This document shows, piece by piece, positions 17,828 to 27,176 of a stretch of 37,898 nt of DNA. Positions within the stretch are counted from its first letter, which is position 1; each line of letters starts with the position of its first letter. The DNA is from Lachnospiraceae bacterium (GTDB lineage Bacteria; Bacillota; Clostridia; Lachnospirales; Lachnospiraceae), in assembly GCA_024685495.1 (NCBI GenBank), contig JAIKVT010000076.1:1-37898 (forward strand), read 5' to 3'. The notes beneath the pieces are model-generated. The model made no database searches and was not told where the DNA came from. It saw only the letters and a list, made by a program, of their open reading frames with translations. A program made the position numbers and the translations under genes.

Positions 17828-19298
17828 ACCCAAGAGATTCTTGGGTATCAGAAAACAAATGGTCATTATGATGACCGGTCTTACATCTATATTAATCCTT
17901 TTGTTATTACTTTTTAATGTATTCTTGTTGTCATATATCTATCGCCAGGTAAAGACAAATGTTATGGAGGAGGTCTTTGCTGAATTAGATGAAGCTACAA
18001 TAGGCGGAGCATTATATGAGAACAGATATGACAGAAAGTTAGAACAACTATCTCTTAATAATAATTTTGATATTATTATTACGTCTTATGACGGAACTGT
18101 AATTGTTTCCACAGGTAAACAAAAAAACAATACATCGCAAAGACTTTTAGATGCAATTTTATCTAATAGAGACAATGAAAAATGTCTTGAATATACTGAT
18201 GCGTATCAGATTATCCTTGCTGAAGATGACTATGTGAATGAGGAATATCTTGTCCTTGCCGGAACATTATCTGATGGTAATCTTATAATGATCAGATATG
18301 CTGTTGAAAATATGAATCTGTCGATTAAGATTCTTGTTCAAACACTTATTGTTGTTGCAATTATAGTATTTATTTTTACATTTATCATTGGAGAGATTTT
18401 CGCAAACAGATTAACAAAGCCGATTGTAGAATTGACTGATATCTCCAAGAAAATGGCAGATTTGGATTTTGGAGTCAGATATAGGCCCAGAGATACAAGA
18501 ACGGAGATTGATATACTCGGAGAGCATATGAACAAGATGTCGGAAGATCTTGAAGATGCTTATGTTAATCTGAGGAAAGCTAATATTGAGCTTAAAAAAG
18601 ATGTAGAATTAAAAGAGAAAAATGAAGAAATGCGAAACGAGTTTTTATCTAATGTCTCACATGAATTAAAGACTCCCATTGCACTTATTCAAGGCTATGC
18701 GGAAGGCTTGGCAGAAGGTATGGCCGATGATCCCGAAAGCAGAGCATATTACTGTGATGTAATTGTAGATGAATCCAATAAAATGAATAAGCTTGTAGCT
18801 CAATTGATGTCTCTTAATGAATTAGAATATGGAAGCCAAAAAGGCGAAAAGGAAGAATTTAATCTCTCTGAATTAATAAGAAATGTTGTTGATTCATCCT
18901 CCATACTTATTGAACAGGCAGGTATTACTGTTGAATATGAAATGGAATATGACATTAATGTAGTAAGTGTTTATGAAAATGTTGAGATGGCTTTCTCTAA
19001 TTATTTGAGTAATGCAATACACTATTGCAAGAATGAGAAAATAATACGTATTTGTCAGGTGGATAAAGACGATAAGGTGTGCATAAGCATTAATAATACA
19101 GGAGATAATATCCCTGAGGATCTTATTCCGAGACTTGGTGAGAAGTTCTTTAAAATTGATAAAGCCAGAACGAGAGAATATGGCGGAAGCGGAGTCGGCT
19201 TATCTATTGTGAAATTGGCCATAGAATCTATAGATGGAAAGTATGGCGTATATAATACGGATAACGGAGTTACCTTCTGGTTTGAAATAAGTAAGTAA
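17811..19298 (+). CDS. Membrane sensor histidine kinase with HAMP
   Basis: TTG start overlapping the response regulator by 17 nt; two TM segments, HAMP, H-box FLSNVSHELKTPIALIQGYAEGL, SNAIHYC N box, GGSGVGLSIVKL. Confidence 0.93.
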   Translation: MRSKNKPKRFLGIRKQMVIMMTGLTSILILLLLLFNVFLLSYIYRQVKTNVMEEVFAELDEATIGGALYENRYDRKLEQLSLNNNFDIIITSYDGTVIVSTGKQKNNTSQRLLDAILSNRDNEKCLEYTDAYQIILAEDDYVNEEYLVLAGTLSDGNLIMIRYAVENMNLSIKILVQTLIVVAIIVFIFTFIIGEIFANRLTKPIVELTDISKKMADLDFGVRYRPRDTRTEIDILGEHMNKMSEDLEDAYVNLRKANIELKKDVELKEKNEEMRNEFLSNVSHELKTPIALIQGYAEGLAEGMADDPESRAYYCDVIVDESNKMNKLVAQLMSLNELEYGSQKGEKEEFNLSELIRNVVDSSSILIEQAGITVEYEMEYDINVVSVYENVEMAFSNYLSNAIHYCKNEKIIRICQVDKDDKVCISINNTGDNIPEDLIPRLGEKFFKIDKARTREYGGSGVGLSIVKLAIESIDGKYGVYNTDNGVTFWFEISK

Positions 19299-19411
19299 TG
19301 TAAAAATGTCTATTAATTAATGTAAATTTTTGTATATTTTTGTTGAATATTAACGACTAAAATGATAACATTAATTAGAGTAGGTTTATAATTATAATCA
19401 TGGAGCATGGC

Positions 19412-20125
19412 ATGAATAAGAAAATTATACTGGGTATTATTATATGTGCTGTATGTGTTAGTTTTTGTGGATGCTCCTGGGTACAATCCATATCAGATGA
19501 AGACATGAAGTCAATTGCCACATATTCCGCTAAAATGGTAGCGAAATACAATGTCAAGCAAATAGACGGTGTTGTTCATATTGATGAATATGATGTGTTG
19601 CAGATTGCCGATGAACAGGCCAAAGAAGAAGCCAAGAAGCAAAAGGCTGCTAATACAACGAATTCAACAAAAAGCAATTCATCTAATTCGACTAATAATG
19701 CTACGGCGACGAAGACGCCTGTGCCTTTATCAACTGCATTAGGTATTAGCGGTGTAGATTTTAAATATCAGGGACAGGAAGTTAAAGATAGTTATGCTAA
19801 TGCAGTGTATGATATGAGTCCCGGAGCAGGTAATAAGTTTCTTGTTATGAAATTCAAAGTGACTAATACATCCGGTGGTGATACGAAAGTTGATGTGTTA
19901 TCGCTTAATCCTAAGTTTAAGGCAACATTAAACGGAGCGTCAACAGCGACTAATGATTTGTCACTTATGCCTGAGGATTTATCTACATATCAGGGAACCC
20001 TTAAAGCAGGGGAGAGTAAGGACTTAATAATTCTCTTTCAATTTAAGAGTGAGGATTTAGCTAATATACAGAGTGTTTCTTTGCAATGTACTGCTAAAGG
20101 AAGCACCAATGACATAACATTATAA
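19412..20125 (+). CDS. Putative lipoprotein with DUF4352-like Ig-fold domain
   Basis: Signal peptide MNKKIILGIIICAVCVSFCGCSW with lipobox-like Cys; Ser/Thr/Asn-rich linker; AGNKFLVMKFKVTN...GESKDLIILFQF resembles telokin-like/DUF4352 proteins. ORF-track start is 19400. Confidence 0.65.
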   Translation: MNKKIILGIIICAVCVSFCGCSWVQSISDEDMKSIATYSAKMVAKYNVKQIDGVVHIDEYDVLQIADEQAKEEAKKQKAANTTNSTKSNSSNSTNNATATKTPVPLSTALGISGVDFKYQGQEVKDSYANAVYDMSPGAGNKFLVMKFKVTNTSGGDTKVDVLSLNPKFKATLNGASTATNDLSLMPEDLSTYQGTLKAGESKDLIILFQFKSEDLANIQSVSLQCTAKGSTNDITL

Positions 20126-20143
20126 GTATCAGGAGGAAAGTAA

Positions 20144-21058
20144 ATGGATACAAATATTTTATTGGAGTCGGGGACCAATGAGCTAGAGATACTTGAATTT
20201 AGAGCAGGGGACAATCTGTATGGTATTAACGTTGCCAAGATCAATGAGATTTTGTTATATCAACCGGTAACACCTGTTCCTAATGCACATCCATGTATCG
20301 AAGGAATATTTATGCCGAGAGATACGATGATTTCTGTTATTAATCTTAGAAAATGTCTTGGCTTAGAAGATGTATATGATAATGATGGATTATTCATTAT
20401 TACTAACTTTAACAGTCTTAATACAGCATTTCATGTTGATGAAGTTTTAGGAATTCACAGAGTTTCATGGGAAGAGATTATAAAGCCTGATTCAACTATT
20501 AGCTCTGATGATTCGGGAGTTTCTACAGGTGTTATTAAATTATCAGACAGACTTGTCGTTATCTTAGACTTTGAGAAGATTGTATCTGATATCAATCCTG
20601 AGACAAGTCTTAAAGTATCTGACATGGATTCTTATGAGCAAAGAGACAGATCTCAATCACCGATTCTTATTGCAGAAGATTCTTCACTTCTTCAGAAGCT
20701 TATTGTTGAGTGCCTTAAGAAAGCCGGTTATACTAAGATTATTACTAATGATAATGGACAAGAGGCTTGGGATAAGCTTTGTGAATTACAGGATAACGGA
20801 ACGGTTCTTAATGATGTCCATTGTGTAATAACTGATATTGAGATGCCTTTGATGGATGGTCACAGATTGACTAAGCTTATCAAAGACGATTCAGAGCTTA
20901 AGAAGATACCGGTTGTTATCTTCTCGTCTCTTATTAATGACCAGATTAGACGTAAAGGTGAATCGGTAGGAGCGGATGCTCAGCTTACTAAGCCTGAGAT
21001 TGGTAAATTAGTAGAAGCGGTTGATTCACTTATCGAGCAATATGAAAGTGAAAGATAA
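20144..21058 (+). CDS. cheV: CheV: CheW domain fused to receiver
   Basis: CheW part LEFRAGDNLYGINVAKINEILLYQPVTPVPNAHPCIEGIFMPRDTMISVINL; receiver PILIAEDSSLLQKL, VITDIEMPLMDGHRL, VIFSSL, LTKPE. Confidence 0.92.
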   Translation: MDTNILLESGTNELEILEFRAGDNLYGINVAKINEILLYQPVTPVPNAHPCIEGIFMPRDTMISVINLRKCLGLEDVYDNDGLFIITNFNSLNTAFHVDEVLGIHRVSWEEIIKPDSTISSDDSGVSTGVIKLSDRLVVILDFEKIVSDINPETSLKVSDMDSYEQRDRSQSPILIAEDSSLLQKLIVECLKKAGYTKIITNDNGQEAWDKLCELQDNGTVLNDVHCVITDIEMPLMDGHRLTKLIKDDSELKKIPVVIFSSLINDQIRRKGESVGADAQLTKPEIGKLVEAVDSLIEQYESER

Positions 21059-21075
21059 ATTGATGTGATTAGCAT

Positions 21076-21101
21076 GGGGGTGTGATTTATCTCACACCCT
21101 C
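21076..21101. terminator. Hairpin downstream of cheV, possible terminator
   Basis: GGGGGTGTGA / TCACACCCTC inverted repeat; the T-tract is weak. Confidence 0.5.
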
Positions 21102-21166
21102 ATTTAGTATGTATAGGCGAAAACTATTTATTTTACGTAAAACAGTGATTGATGGAGGGTATTAAT

Positions 21167-23293
21167 TTGTCTAATTCAGAAGATTATTTAGATGGATTAT
21201 TAAATTCTATAAGTCAAAAGAAATCAAGTGTTGAAAATGCTCTTGATGAAGATCAAAAGAATATTCAGGCTAAAATTGCCGATATGAGCAGCTTAGATCC
21301 GGGCGACGATTTCATGGATGCAACCGGAATCAGTGACTTTAAGCCTAAGAAGATGTCGCATGATAATTTAAGGCAGGCATTTTCTGAGTCTGATTTTTTA
21401 AGGGATTTTGAAAATGAGTTATCATCAGGGACAGCTGATGATTTCATTGAAGAATTCGAAAGAGAAATCGATGACGAAGAGGCCAGGTTCCAGCGTGGAG
21501 AAGAAATTCCTGAAGATAAAGGTACGGAATTTATACGTGCGCTCATGGAAGAAGAAGGTGGATTAGAAGGCGCTGATGGTGAAGAAGATGAAATAAATGA
21601 AGCTTCGGATTCACCGGAAAGTGATAATGATTCGATAAGTTCTGATGCGAATGATGATAATTTAGAAAGTTCTATCGAAGATACATTTGTAACTATTGAT
21701 GATTCATACCTGGATAATCCGGATGCGAATGCCAAAGCTGATATTGATCCTTCTGTTGAAGAGCAGATTGAACAAGATGGCTCATCTTCACAAATGGACT
21801 CTTCTGATAACGGCTCTGAAGATGATGCCGGGGATAATGCTTCTGACGATAGTACTTCTGCAGAAGGTGATTCAGATAATATTGAAAATGCGTCATCAAG
21901 TAATGAAGTGTTAAGTGAAGCAGACGAATTATTGTCTGCAATAGGAGAGGGTTCATCGGAAGCTGAGGCAGATAGCAGTGATGGTGCATCGGAAGATGAA
22001 TCAGGTAAAGATGCAGTAGAAGAAGCTGTTGATGCACAACAGGAAGCTAAAGACAATCTTAAAAATGATGTGGCCAATAACGAAGATATTCAAAATATTC
22101 TCGATGAAGTGGCTAATATTGTGAGTGATGATGAAGAAAAAGACGATGAATCAATTCTTCCTAAGGAATATCAAAGTGATGAGCACGACAGTGTTGATGC
22201 ATTAGAAGTTAACGAAGACGGTGTGTCTTTAGTTGATGAGAATGCAGATCTTGATGCACTTTTAGAAGGCGAAGAAGGAATGTCCGATATAGGAGATTTA
22301 TTAGACGCCGACGAGAATGATATAGAGTTAGATGAATCCAGAGATGCTTTCGAAGCATCAGTCGATAAGGCGGAGAATGCAACTCAAAGTCAAAGTGAAG
22401 GTGATGCTTCTGAAGGTGGAGAAAAAGTCGGATTTATTCAAAAAATCTTAAACATATTCAAGAAGAAGAAAAAAGAAGATCCTGAAGAAGCCGCTAATGA
22501 GCTTCTTAATGTAGCTGCCGGCGGTGGTGTGGAGGATACTAGCGATGAGAATCAGAGAATCCTCGAAGAAATGGACGAAGAAGATGCAGCAAGCTTAGAT
22601 GCTAAGCAGAAAAAAGCCGAAGAAAAAGCAGAGAAAAAGGCGGCTAAGAAGGCTGCAAAAGCTGAAAAGAAAGCTGCTAAAAAAGCTGAGAAAGATGCTA
22701 AGCCTAAGAAAGAAAAGAAGCCAAGTGCACTTAAAACTTTCTTGACCGACGATAAATCTAAGAAGATACCTATGAAGGTTATAATTATATTTGTATTATT
22801 TGTTGTAACCATTATTGTTGGAATCATATTACTAAGTAATATATACAGTAAAAGAGCTACGATGAGTGAGGCAAATTCATATTACGCAGCCGGTAATTAT
22901 GTTGCAGCCTATAATTGCCTGTCGGGAGTTAGCGGTTTAAATGAGAGTGAGACAGAGACTCTTAATAAAGCCAGAATTCTTGCGGACCTTCAGAATAAAA
23001 AGGCCGAATATGATACATTTATGCAAAAGAAAGATTATGAGAATGCTTTAGATGCATTAATCGTAGCAGTCGGAAGATATAATGAGAATTTAGAGCAGGC
23101 CAAAGAATTAGGCGTTAATGCTGAATATAACGGTATAGAATCCATGATTGTCGGACAATTAAAGGATCAGTTTGGAATGACCGATGAAGAAGCAACTCAA
23201 TTGTATGCTGTCAAAGGTCGTACTAAGTATACCGTTGCACTTAATGATAAACTTCAAAAGTTAGGAATGAGTAATAGTGGTAGCAATAATTGA
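21167..23293 (+). CDS. Large acidic, low-complexity single-TM protein with TPR-like C-terminus
   Basis: Asp/Glu/Ser-rich N-terminal ~400 aa, Lys/Ala-rich segment KAEEKAEKKAAKKAAKAEKKAAKKAEKDAKPKKEKKP, one TM (VIIIFVLFVVTIIVGIILLSNIY), C-terminal ~130-aa helical domain. The ORF track begins at TTG 21149; TTG 21167 after GGAGGG looks better. Confidence 0.75.
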   Translation: MSNSEDYLDGLLNSISQKKSSVENALDEDQKNIQAKIADMSSLDPGDDFMDATGISDFKPKKMSHDNLRQAFSESDFLRDFENELSSGTADDFIEEFEREIDDEEARFQRGEEIPEDKGTEFIRALMEEEGGLEGADGEEDEINEASDSPESDNDSISSDANDDNLESSIEDTFVTIDDSYLDNPDANAKADIDPSVEEQIEQDGSSSQMDSSDNGSEDDAGDNASDDSTSAEGDSDNIENASSSNEVLSEADELLSAIGEGSSEAEADSSDGASEDESGKDAVEEAVDAQQEAKDNLKNDVANNEDIQNILDEVANIVSDDEEKDDESILPKEYQSDEHDSVDALEVNEDGVSLVDENADLDALLEGEEGMSDIGDLLDADENDIELDESRDAFEASVDKAENATQSQSEGDASEGGEKVGFIQKILNIFKKKKKEDPEEAANELLNVAAGGGVEDTSDENQRILEEMDEEDAASLDAKQKKAEEKAEKKAAKKAAKAEKKAAKKAEKDAKPKKEKKPSALKTFLTDDKSKKIPMKVIIIFVLFVVTIIVGIILLSNIYSKRATMSEANSYYAAGNYVAAYNCLSGVSGLNESETETLNKARILADLQNKKAEYDTFMQKKDYENALDALIVAVGRYNENLEQAKELGVNAEYNGIESMIVGQLKDQFGMTDEEATQLYAVKGRTKYTVALNDKLQKLGMSNSGSNN

Positions 23294-23894
23294 TTATAAT
23301 GCGGGCAATATAAAAAGCGTAATGAAAGCTTTTAACTATATTGGAGAAGAAGCTGTTTGCACCAGAGATTTTAAAGAAATACAAAAAGCCGATAAAGTTG
23401 TTTTGCCCGGTGTGGGTTCGTTTCAGTATGCAATGAATGAACTTAAAAGGTTTGAACTTGATAAAGCTATCTATGATGTGGTTGATAGAAATGTTCCTTT
23501 TTTAGGTATATGTCTGGGCTTGCAATTGTTATTTAACGGTTCTGATGAAAATCCTGATTGTGAAGGTTTATCGCTTCTTGACGGATATATTTATAAAATC
23601 CCTGAGGATAATTGTTTAAAAGTTCCTCATATTGGATGGAATTCATTGAACTTATCTAATGACGGTACTTTGTTTAATGGAATTGATAACAATTCTTTCG
23701 TATATTTTGTTCATTCTTATTATCTTAAGGCGAATGATCCGACAATTGTTAAAGCTTCGTGTGATTATGGTGTAACAATACATGCGTCCGTTGAAAAAGA
23801 CAACATTTATGCGTGTCAGTTTCACCCTGAGAAAAGTTCGAGTGTAGGTCTTAAGATCCTTAAGAATTTTGCGGAGATAGGTTATGCACACTAA
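23277..23894 (+). CDS. hisH: Imidazole glycerol phosphate synthase glutaminase subunit
   Basis: GTG start; [36 protein letters not shown] (Cys nucleophile), [10 protein letters not shown]. Confidence 0.94.
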   Translation: MVAIIDYNAGNIKSVMKAFNYIGEEAVCTRDFKEIQKADKVVLPGVGSFQYAMNELKRFELDKAIYDVVDRNVPFLGICLGLQLLFNGSDENPDCEGLSLLDGYIYKIPEDNCLKVPHIGWNSLNLSNDGTLFNGIDNNSFVYFVHSYYLKANDPTIVKASCDYGVTIHASVEKDNIYACQFHPEKSSSVGLKILKNFAEIGYAH

Positions 23895-24642
23895 GAGAAT
23901 TATACCTTGCTTAGATGTTAAAGATGCAAGAGTTGTTAAAGGAATAAATTTTGTAAATCTTAAAGATGCCGGAGATCCCGTAAGCGTTGCTAAAGCTTAT
24001 GATAAAGCGGGAGCTGATGAAGTTGTATTTTTAGATATTACAGCCAGCTCTGATAACAGAGATACAGTTGTGGACATGGTCCGTGATGTTGCAGCGAATG
24101 TTTTTATTCCGTTTACTGTAGGTGGCGGAATAAGAACAGTTGATGATTTTAAATTACTTCTTAGAGAAGGCGCTGATAAGATAAGTATTAATTCTTCGGC
24201 TATTGACAATCCTGACTTAATATCTGATGCGGCTGACAGATTCGGTTCTCAATGCGTCGTTGTTGCAATTGATGCTAAGCGTCGTGATGATGAGGGCTGG
24301 AATATCTATAAACACGGTGGTCGAATTGATTGTGGAATTGACGCTGTAAAATGGGCTAAAGAAGCTGAAAAAAGAGGTGCAGGCGAGATTCTTCTTACAA
24401 GTATGGATTGTGACGGCACTAAAGCCGGATATGATATTAAGCTTACTAAGGCTATATCTGACGCTGTTTCAATACCTGTAATTGCATCGGGCGGTGCCGG
24501 TTCAAAAGAACATTTTAAAGAGGCCTTAACTGTCGGTGGTGCGGAAGCGGCGCTCGCAGCAAGTCTTTTTCATTACAAAGAATTAGAAATTAAAGAGTTA
24601 AAGGAGTACTTAAGAGATAACGATGTGCCTGTCAGATTATAA
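23884..24642 (+). CDS. hisF: Imidazole glycerol phosphate synthase cyclase subunit
   Basis: [66 protein letters not shown]. Confidence 0.96.
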   Translation: MHTKRIIPCLDVKDARVVKGINFVNLKDAGDPVSVAKAYDKAGADEVVFLDITASSDNRDTVVDMVRDVAANVFIPFTVGGGIRTVDDFKLLLREGADKISINSSAIDNPDLISDAADRFGSQCVVVAIDAKRRDDEGWNIYKHGGRIDCGIDAVKWAKEAEKRGAGEILLTSMDCDGTKAGYDIKLTKAISDAVSIPVIASGGAGSKEHFKEALTVGGAEAALAASLFHYKELEIKELKEYLRDNDVPVRL

Positions 24643-25315
24643 GATTAATAACGGTTGGAAAGATTTTTTCGAACAACAAAAAGGACAGAAGTATTATAAG
24701 GACTTAATGAATTTTGTAGACGATGAGTATTCTAAAGGGACAGTCTTTCCGGCTAAAGAGAATGTGTTTAAAGCGTTTGAGCTTACAGATATAAATGACA
24801 TTAAAGCTGTCATTATAGGTCAGGATCCGTATCATGAGATAAATCAGGCTATGGGTCTTGCTTTTTCTGTGCCGGTTGATGAGACGATACCTCCTTCGCT
24901 TCGAAATATATATAAAGAAATAGAAGAAGAGTATGGCACTAATATAAATAAGACAGGAGATTTGACTGATTGGGCTAAGCAGGGAGTTTTACTTATTAAT
25001 TCTGTTCTTACCGTAAGAGAAGGCGAAGCTAATTCTCATAAAGATAAGGGCTGGGAAATGTTTACAGATAATGTAATACGATATACAGATAAGACGAACA
25101 GGCCAATTTGTTATATGCTGTGGGGTAATTACGCCAGAGGAAAGAAAGAGCTTATTAATAATTCTAATTCTTTAATCCTTGAAGCGGCTCATCCAAGTCC
25201 GCTTTCGGCAAGCAGAGGCTTTTTTGGATGTGGACATTTTAAGAAATGTCATGATTTTGTCATGGAAAACTATAATTATGATATAAAGTTTTTTAAAAAG
25301 AGCGAAGTATTGTAA
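24623..25315 (+). CDS. ung: Uracil-DNA glycosylase, family 1
   Basis: [66 protein letters not shown]. Confidence 0.96.
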   Translation: MCLSDYKINNGWKDFFEQQKGQKYYKDLMNFVDDEYSKGTVFPAKENVFKAFELTDINDIKAVIIGQDPYHEINQAMGLAFSVPVDETIPPSLRNIYKEIEEEYGTNINKTGDLTDWAKQGVLLINSVLTVREGEANSHKDKGWEMFTDNVIRYTDKTNRPICYMLWGNYARGKKELINNSNSLILEAAHPSPLSASRGFFGCGHFKKCHDFVMENYNYDIKFFKKSEVL

Positions 25316-25339
25316 TTTGTAGGTTGTCTGTGTTATAAT
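25310..25339 (+). promoter_or_regulatory. Promoter with extended -10
   Basis: TTGTAA (25310-25315), 18-nt spacer, TGTTATAAT (extended -10; TATAAT 25334-25339). Confidence 0.5.
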
Positions 25340-25379
25340 GTAATTGGAAATAGATGTTTTGATACGGATGTCATTACAT

Positions 25380-25405
25380 AGACTAAGCCTTTGTGGCTAT
25401 AGTCT
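25380..25405 (+). promoter_or_regulatory. Leader hairpin upstream of the FliD_C-like gene
   Basis: AGACTAAGCC-TTTGT-GGCT-A-TAGTCT: 10-bp stem with one bulged A, between promoter and RBS. Confidence 0.55.
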
Positions 25406-25430
25406 GAAACAACAAAGGAGTGTGATTTTT

Positions 25431-26198
25431 ATGGCAGTTTCTTGGGATTCTAATTCAATTTCAACATTGTTTTCAAGTCTTCCGTCATCAGGAACAGGTT
25501 TCTTTGGAACGGGTTCTTCATCGAGTACAAATATGCTTTCAGATTTGTACAGTATCCGTAATGGTTCATATGGAAAGTTAATGAAGGCTTATTATTCTCA
25601 GAACAGTACTTCAACATCCGGTACTTCGGATACTGATACTGAGGATACGACTGATGCTGTTTCTTCATATACATCTTCGCAGGCTACGATAGCGAATAAT
25701 GTTAAGAGCGCAGCGAACAGTTTGTCTTCGGCAGCTAATGCATTAATCGATTCGGATCTATATTCTAAAGTTGCAACTACCGATGCGGATGGCAATGAGA
25801 CAGAGGCTGTTGATGTTGACAGTGTTTATGATGCTGTTTCAGATTTTGTAAGTGCTTATAACAAGACTCTTACAGCAGGTGCTAAATCAAGTTCGTCAAC
25901 AGTTCAGTCGAGTATTTCATCTATGACAAGTTATACGAAGGTTAATTCTAATGCTTTAGCAGAGCTTGGAATTACAATTGGTTCCGATAACAAATTGTCA
26001 ATTGATGAAGAGACATTTAAGAACGCTGATATGGATGATGTTCAAGAATTATTTGGACAAAAAGGAAGTTACAGTTATCAGATAAGTGCTTTGGCTACTT
26101 CAGTATCGTCTGCCGCAAGTTTTTCTAATATTACGGGATATACAAGCGCAGGTACTTATTCTTCTGCAAGCCTTTCATCATTCTTTGATTCAGTGTAA
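25431..26198 (+). CDS. Ser-rich protein similar to the C-terminal region of flagellar hook-associated protein 2 (FliD)
   Basis: Start preferred at ATG 25431 (MAVSWDSNSIS) after AAAGGAG; VYDAVSDFVSAYNKTL...VNSNALAELGITIGSDNKLSIDEETFKNADMDDVQELFG resembles FliD_C. Confidence 0.65.
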   Translation: MAVSWDSNSISTLFSSLPSSGTGFFGTGSSSSTNMLSDLYSIRNGSYGKLMKAYYSQNSTSTSGTSDTDTEDTTDAVSSYTSSQATIANNVKSAANSLSSAANALIDSDLYSKVATTDADGNETEAVDVDSVYDAVSDFVSAYNKTLTAGAKSSSSTVQSSISSMTSYTKVNSNALAELGITIGSDNKLSIDEETFKNADMDDVQELFGQKGSYSYQISALATSVSSAASFSNITGYTSAGTYSSASLSSFFDSV

Positions 26199-26280
26199 AT
26201 TGACTTATTAAGATGTTAATAGATGTAGGTTAATTTATTAAACTGTTAATCAGTGTAAGTTGAGTTTTTAGTATTAAGAT
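26191..26280. repeat. Degenerate 30-bp tandem repeat, three units, unit 1 spanning the stop codon of the FliD_C-like gene
   Basis: cagtgtaaattgacttattaagatgttaat / agatgtaggttaatttattaaactgttaat / cagtgtaagttgagtttttagtattaagat. Confidence 0.8.
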
Positions 26281-26291
26281 GTATATTAAAG

Positions 26292-26333
26292 CCACATCCT
26301 ATGTACTTAATGTATATAGAATGTGGTTTTTTT
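26292..26333 (+). terminator. Intrinsic terminator
   Basis: CCACATCCTATGTAC / GTATATAGAATGTGG stem (G-U pairs allowed) followed by TTTTTTT. Confidence 0.85.
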
Positions 26334-26441
26334 ATTGAAATTTTGAGCATATAACCTATCTTTTACTTTATACTAGATATTAGTAATTGTGAGTGCTATA
26401 ATTCCACATATAGTAGTTTTAGAAATAAAAGGAGAATGATT

Positions 26442-27155
26442 ATGGAGAAATTATCAATTGCTAAGGAGTTATCATCTAACGCATATCCGGGTAGAGGTAT
26501 TGTCGTAGGTAAATCACCTAACGGTAAATTTGCTGTGACCGGATACTTTATTATGGGAAGAAGTGCTAACAGTCGTAATCGTGTATTTGTTGAAGACGGT
26601 GACGGACTTCGTACTAAAGCTTTCGATGAATCTAAAGTTGAAGATCCAAGCCTTATTATTTATGCGCCTGTAAGGGTTTTGGGTAACAAGACAATTGTTA
26701 CTAACGGCGATCAGACTGATACAATCTATGAAGGAATGGATAAGCAACAGACATTTGAACAATCACTTCGTTCAAGAGAGTTTGAGCCGGACGGTCCTAA
26801 TTTTACACCTCGTATATCAGCTATTATGCATATTGATAATGGCAGCTATAATTATGCAATGTCAATTCTTAAGAGCAATAACGGCGATGATTCCTCATGC
26901 AACAGATATACATTTGCATATGAGAATCCTGCTGCAGGTGAAGGCCGTTTTATTCATACATATATCGGAGACGGTAGTCCGCTTCCAAGCTTTGAAGGTG
27001 AGCCTAAGCTTGTAGATGTATCGGATGACATTGATGAATACACCAAGTTACTTTGGGATAATCTTAATGAAGACAATAAAGTTTCATTATTCGTAAGATA
27101 TATTAATATTGAAGACGGAACATATGAAACAAGAATTGTTAACAAGAATGTATAG
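26442..27155 (+). CDS. PurO-type IMP cyclohydrolase
   Basis: YPGRGIVVGKSPNGKFAVTGYFIMGRSANSRNRVF...DPSLIIYAPVRVLGNKTIVTNGDQTDTIY matches the archaeal-type IMP cyclohydrolase family; ATG 26442 is better spaced from the RBS than 26436. Confidence 0.82.
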   Translation: MEKLSIAKELSSNAYPGRGIVVGKSPNGKFAVTGYFIMGRSANSRNRVFVEDGDGLRTKAFDESKVEDPSLIIYAPVRVLGNKTIVTNGDQTDTIYEGMDKQQTFEQSLRSREFEPDGPNFTPRISAIMHIDNGSYNYAMSILKSNNGDDSSCNRYTFAYENPAAGEGRFIHTYIGDGSPLPSFEGEPKLVDVSDDIDEYTKLLWDNLNEDNKVSLFVRYINIEDGTYETRIVNKNV

Positions 27156-27176
27156 ATTTTTTTTAGGAGGAAGATC

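Noticed and set aside
21693-22037. 114-aa antisense ORF rich in His/Leu/Gln
   Set aside because: Shadow ORF of the same acidic, GAT/GAA-rich region.
21265-22077. 270-aa antisense ORF opposite the acidic protein
   Set aside because: Ser/Leu-rich translation is the expected complement of an Asp/Glu/Ser-biased coding strand; no homology-like motif and no RBS-supported start.
23277-24642. Considered whether hisH/hisF are surface-sugar amidation paralogs (WbuY/WbuZ type)
   Set aside because: HisF motifs look canonical and no sugar-biosynthesis genes are nearby.
25340-25430. Possible c-di-GMP riboswitch in the leader of the FliD_C-like gene
   Set aside because: Checked by eye for GEMM-I/II conserved core elements; only a simple bulged hairpin is present.
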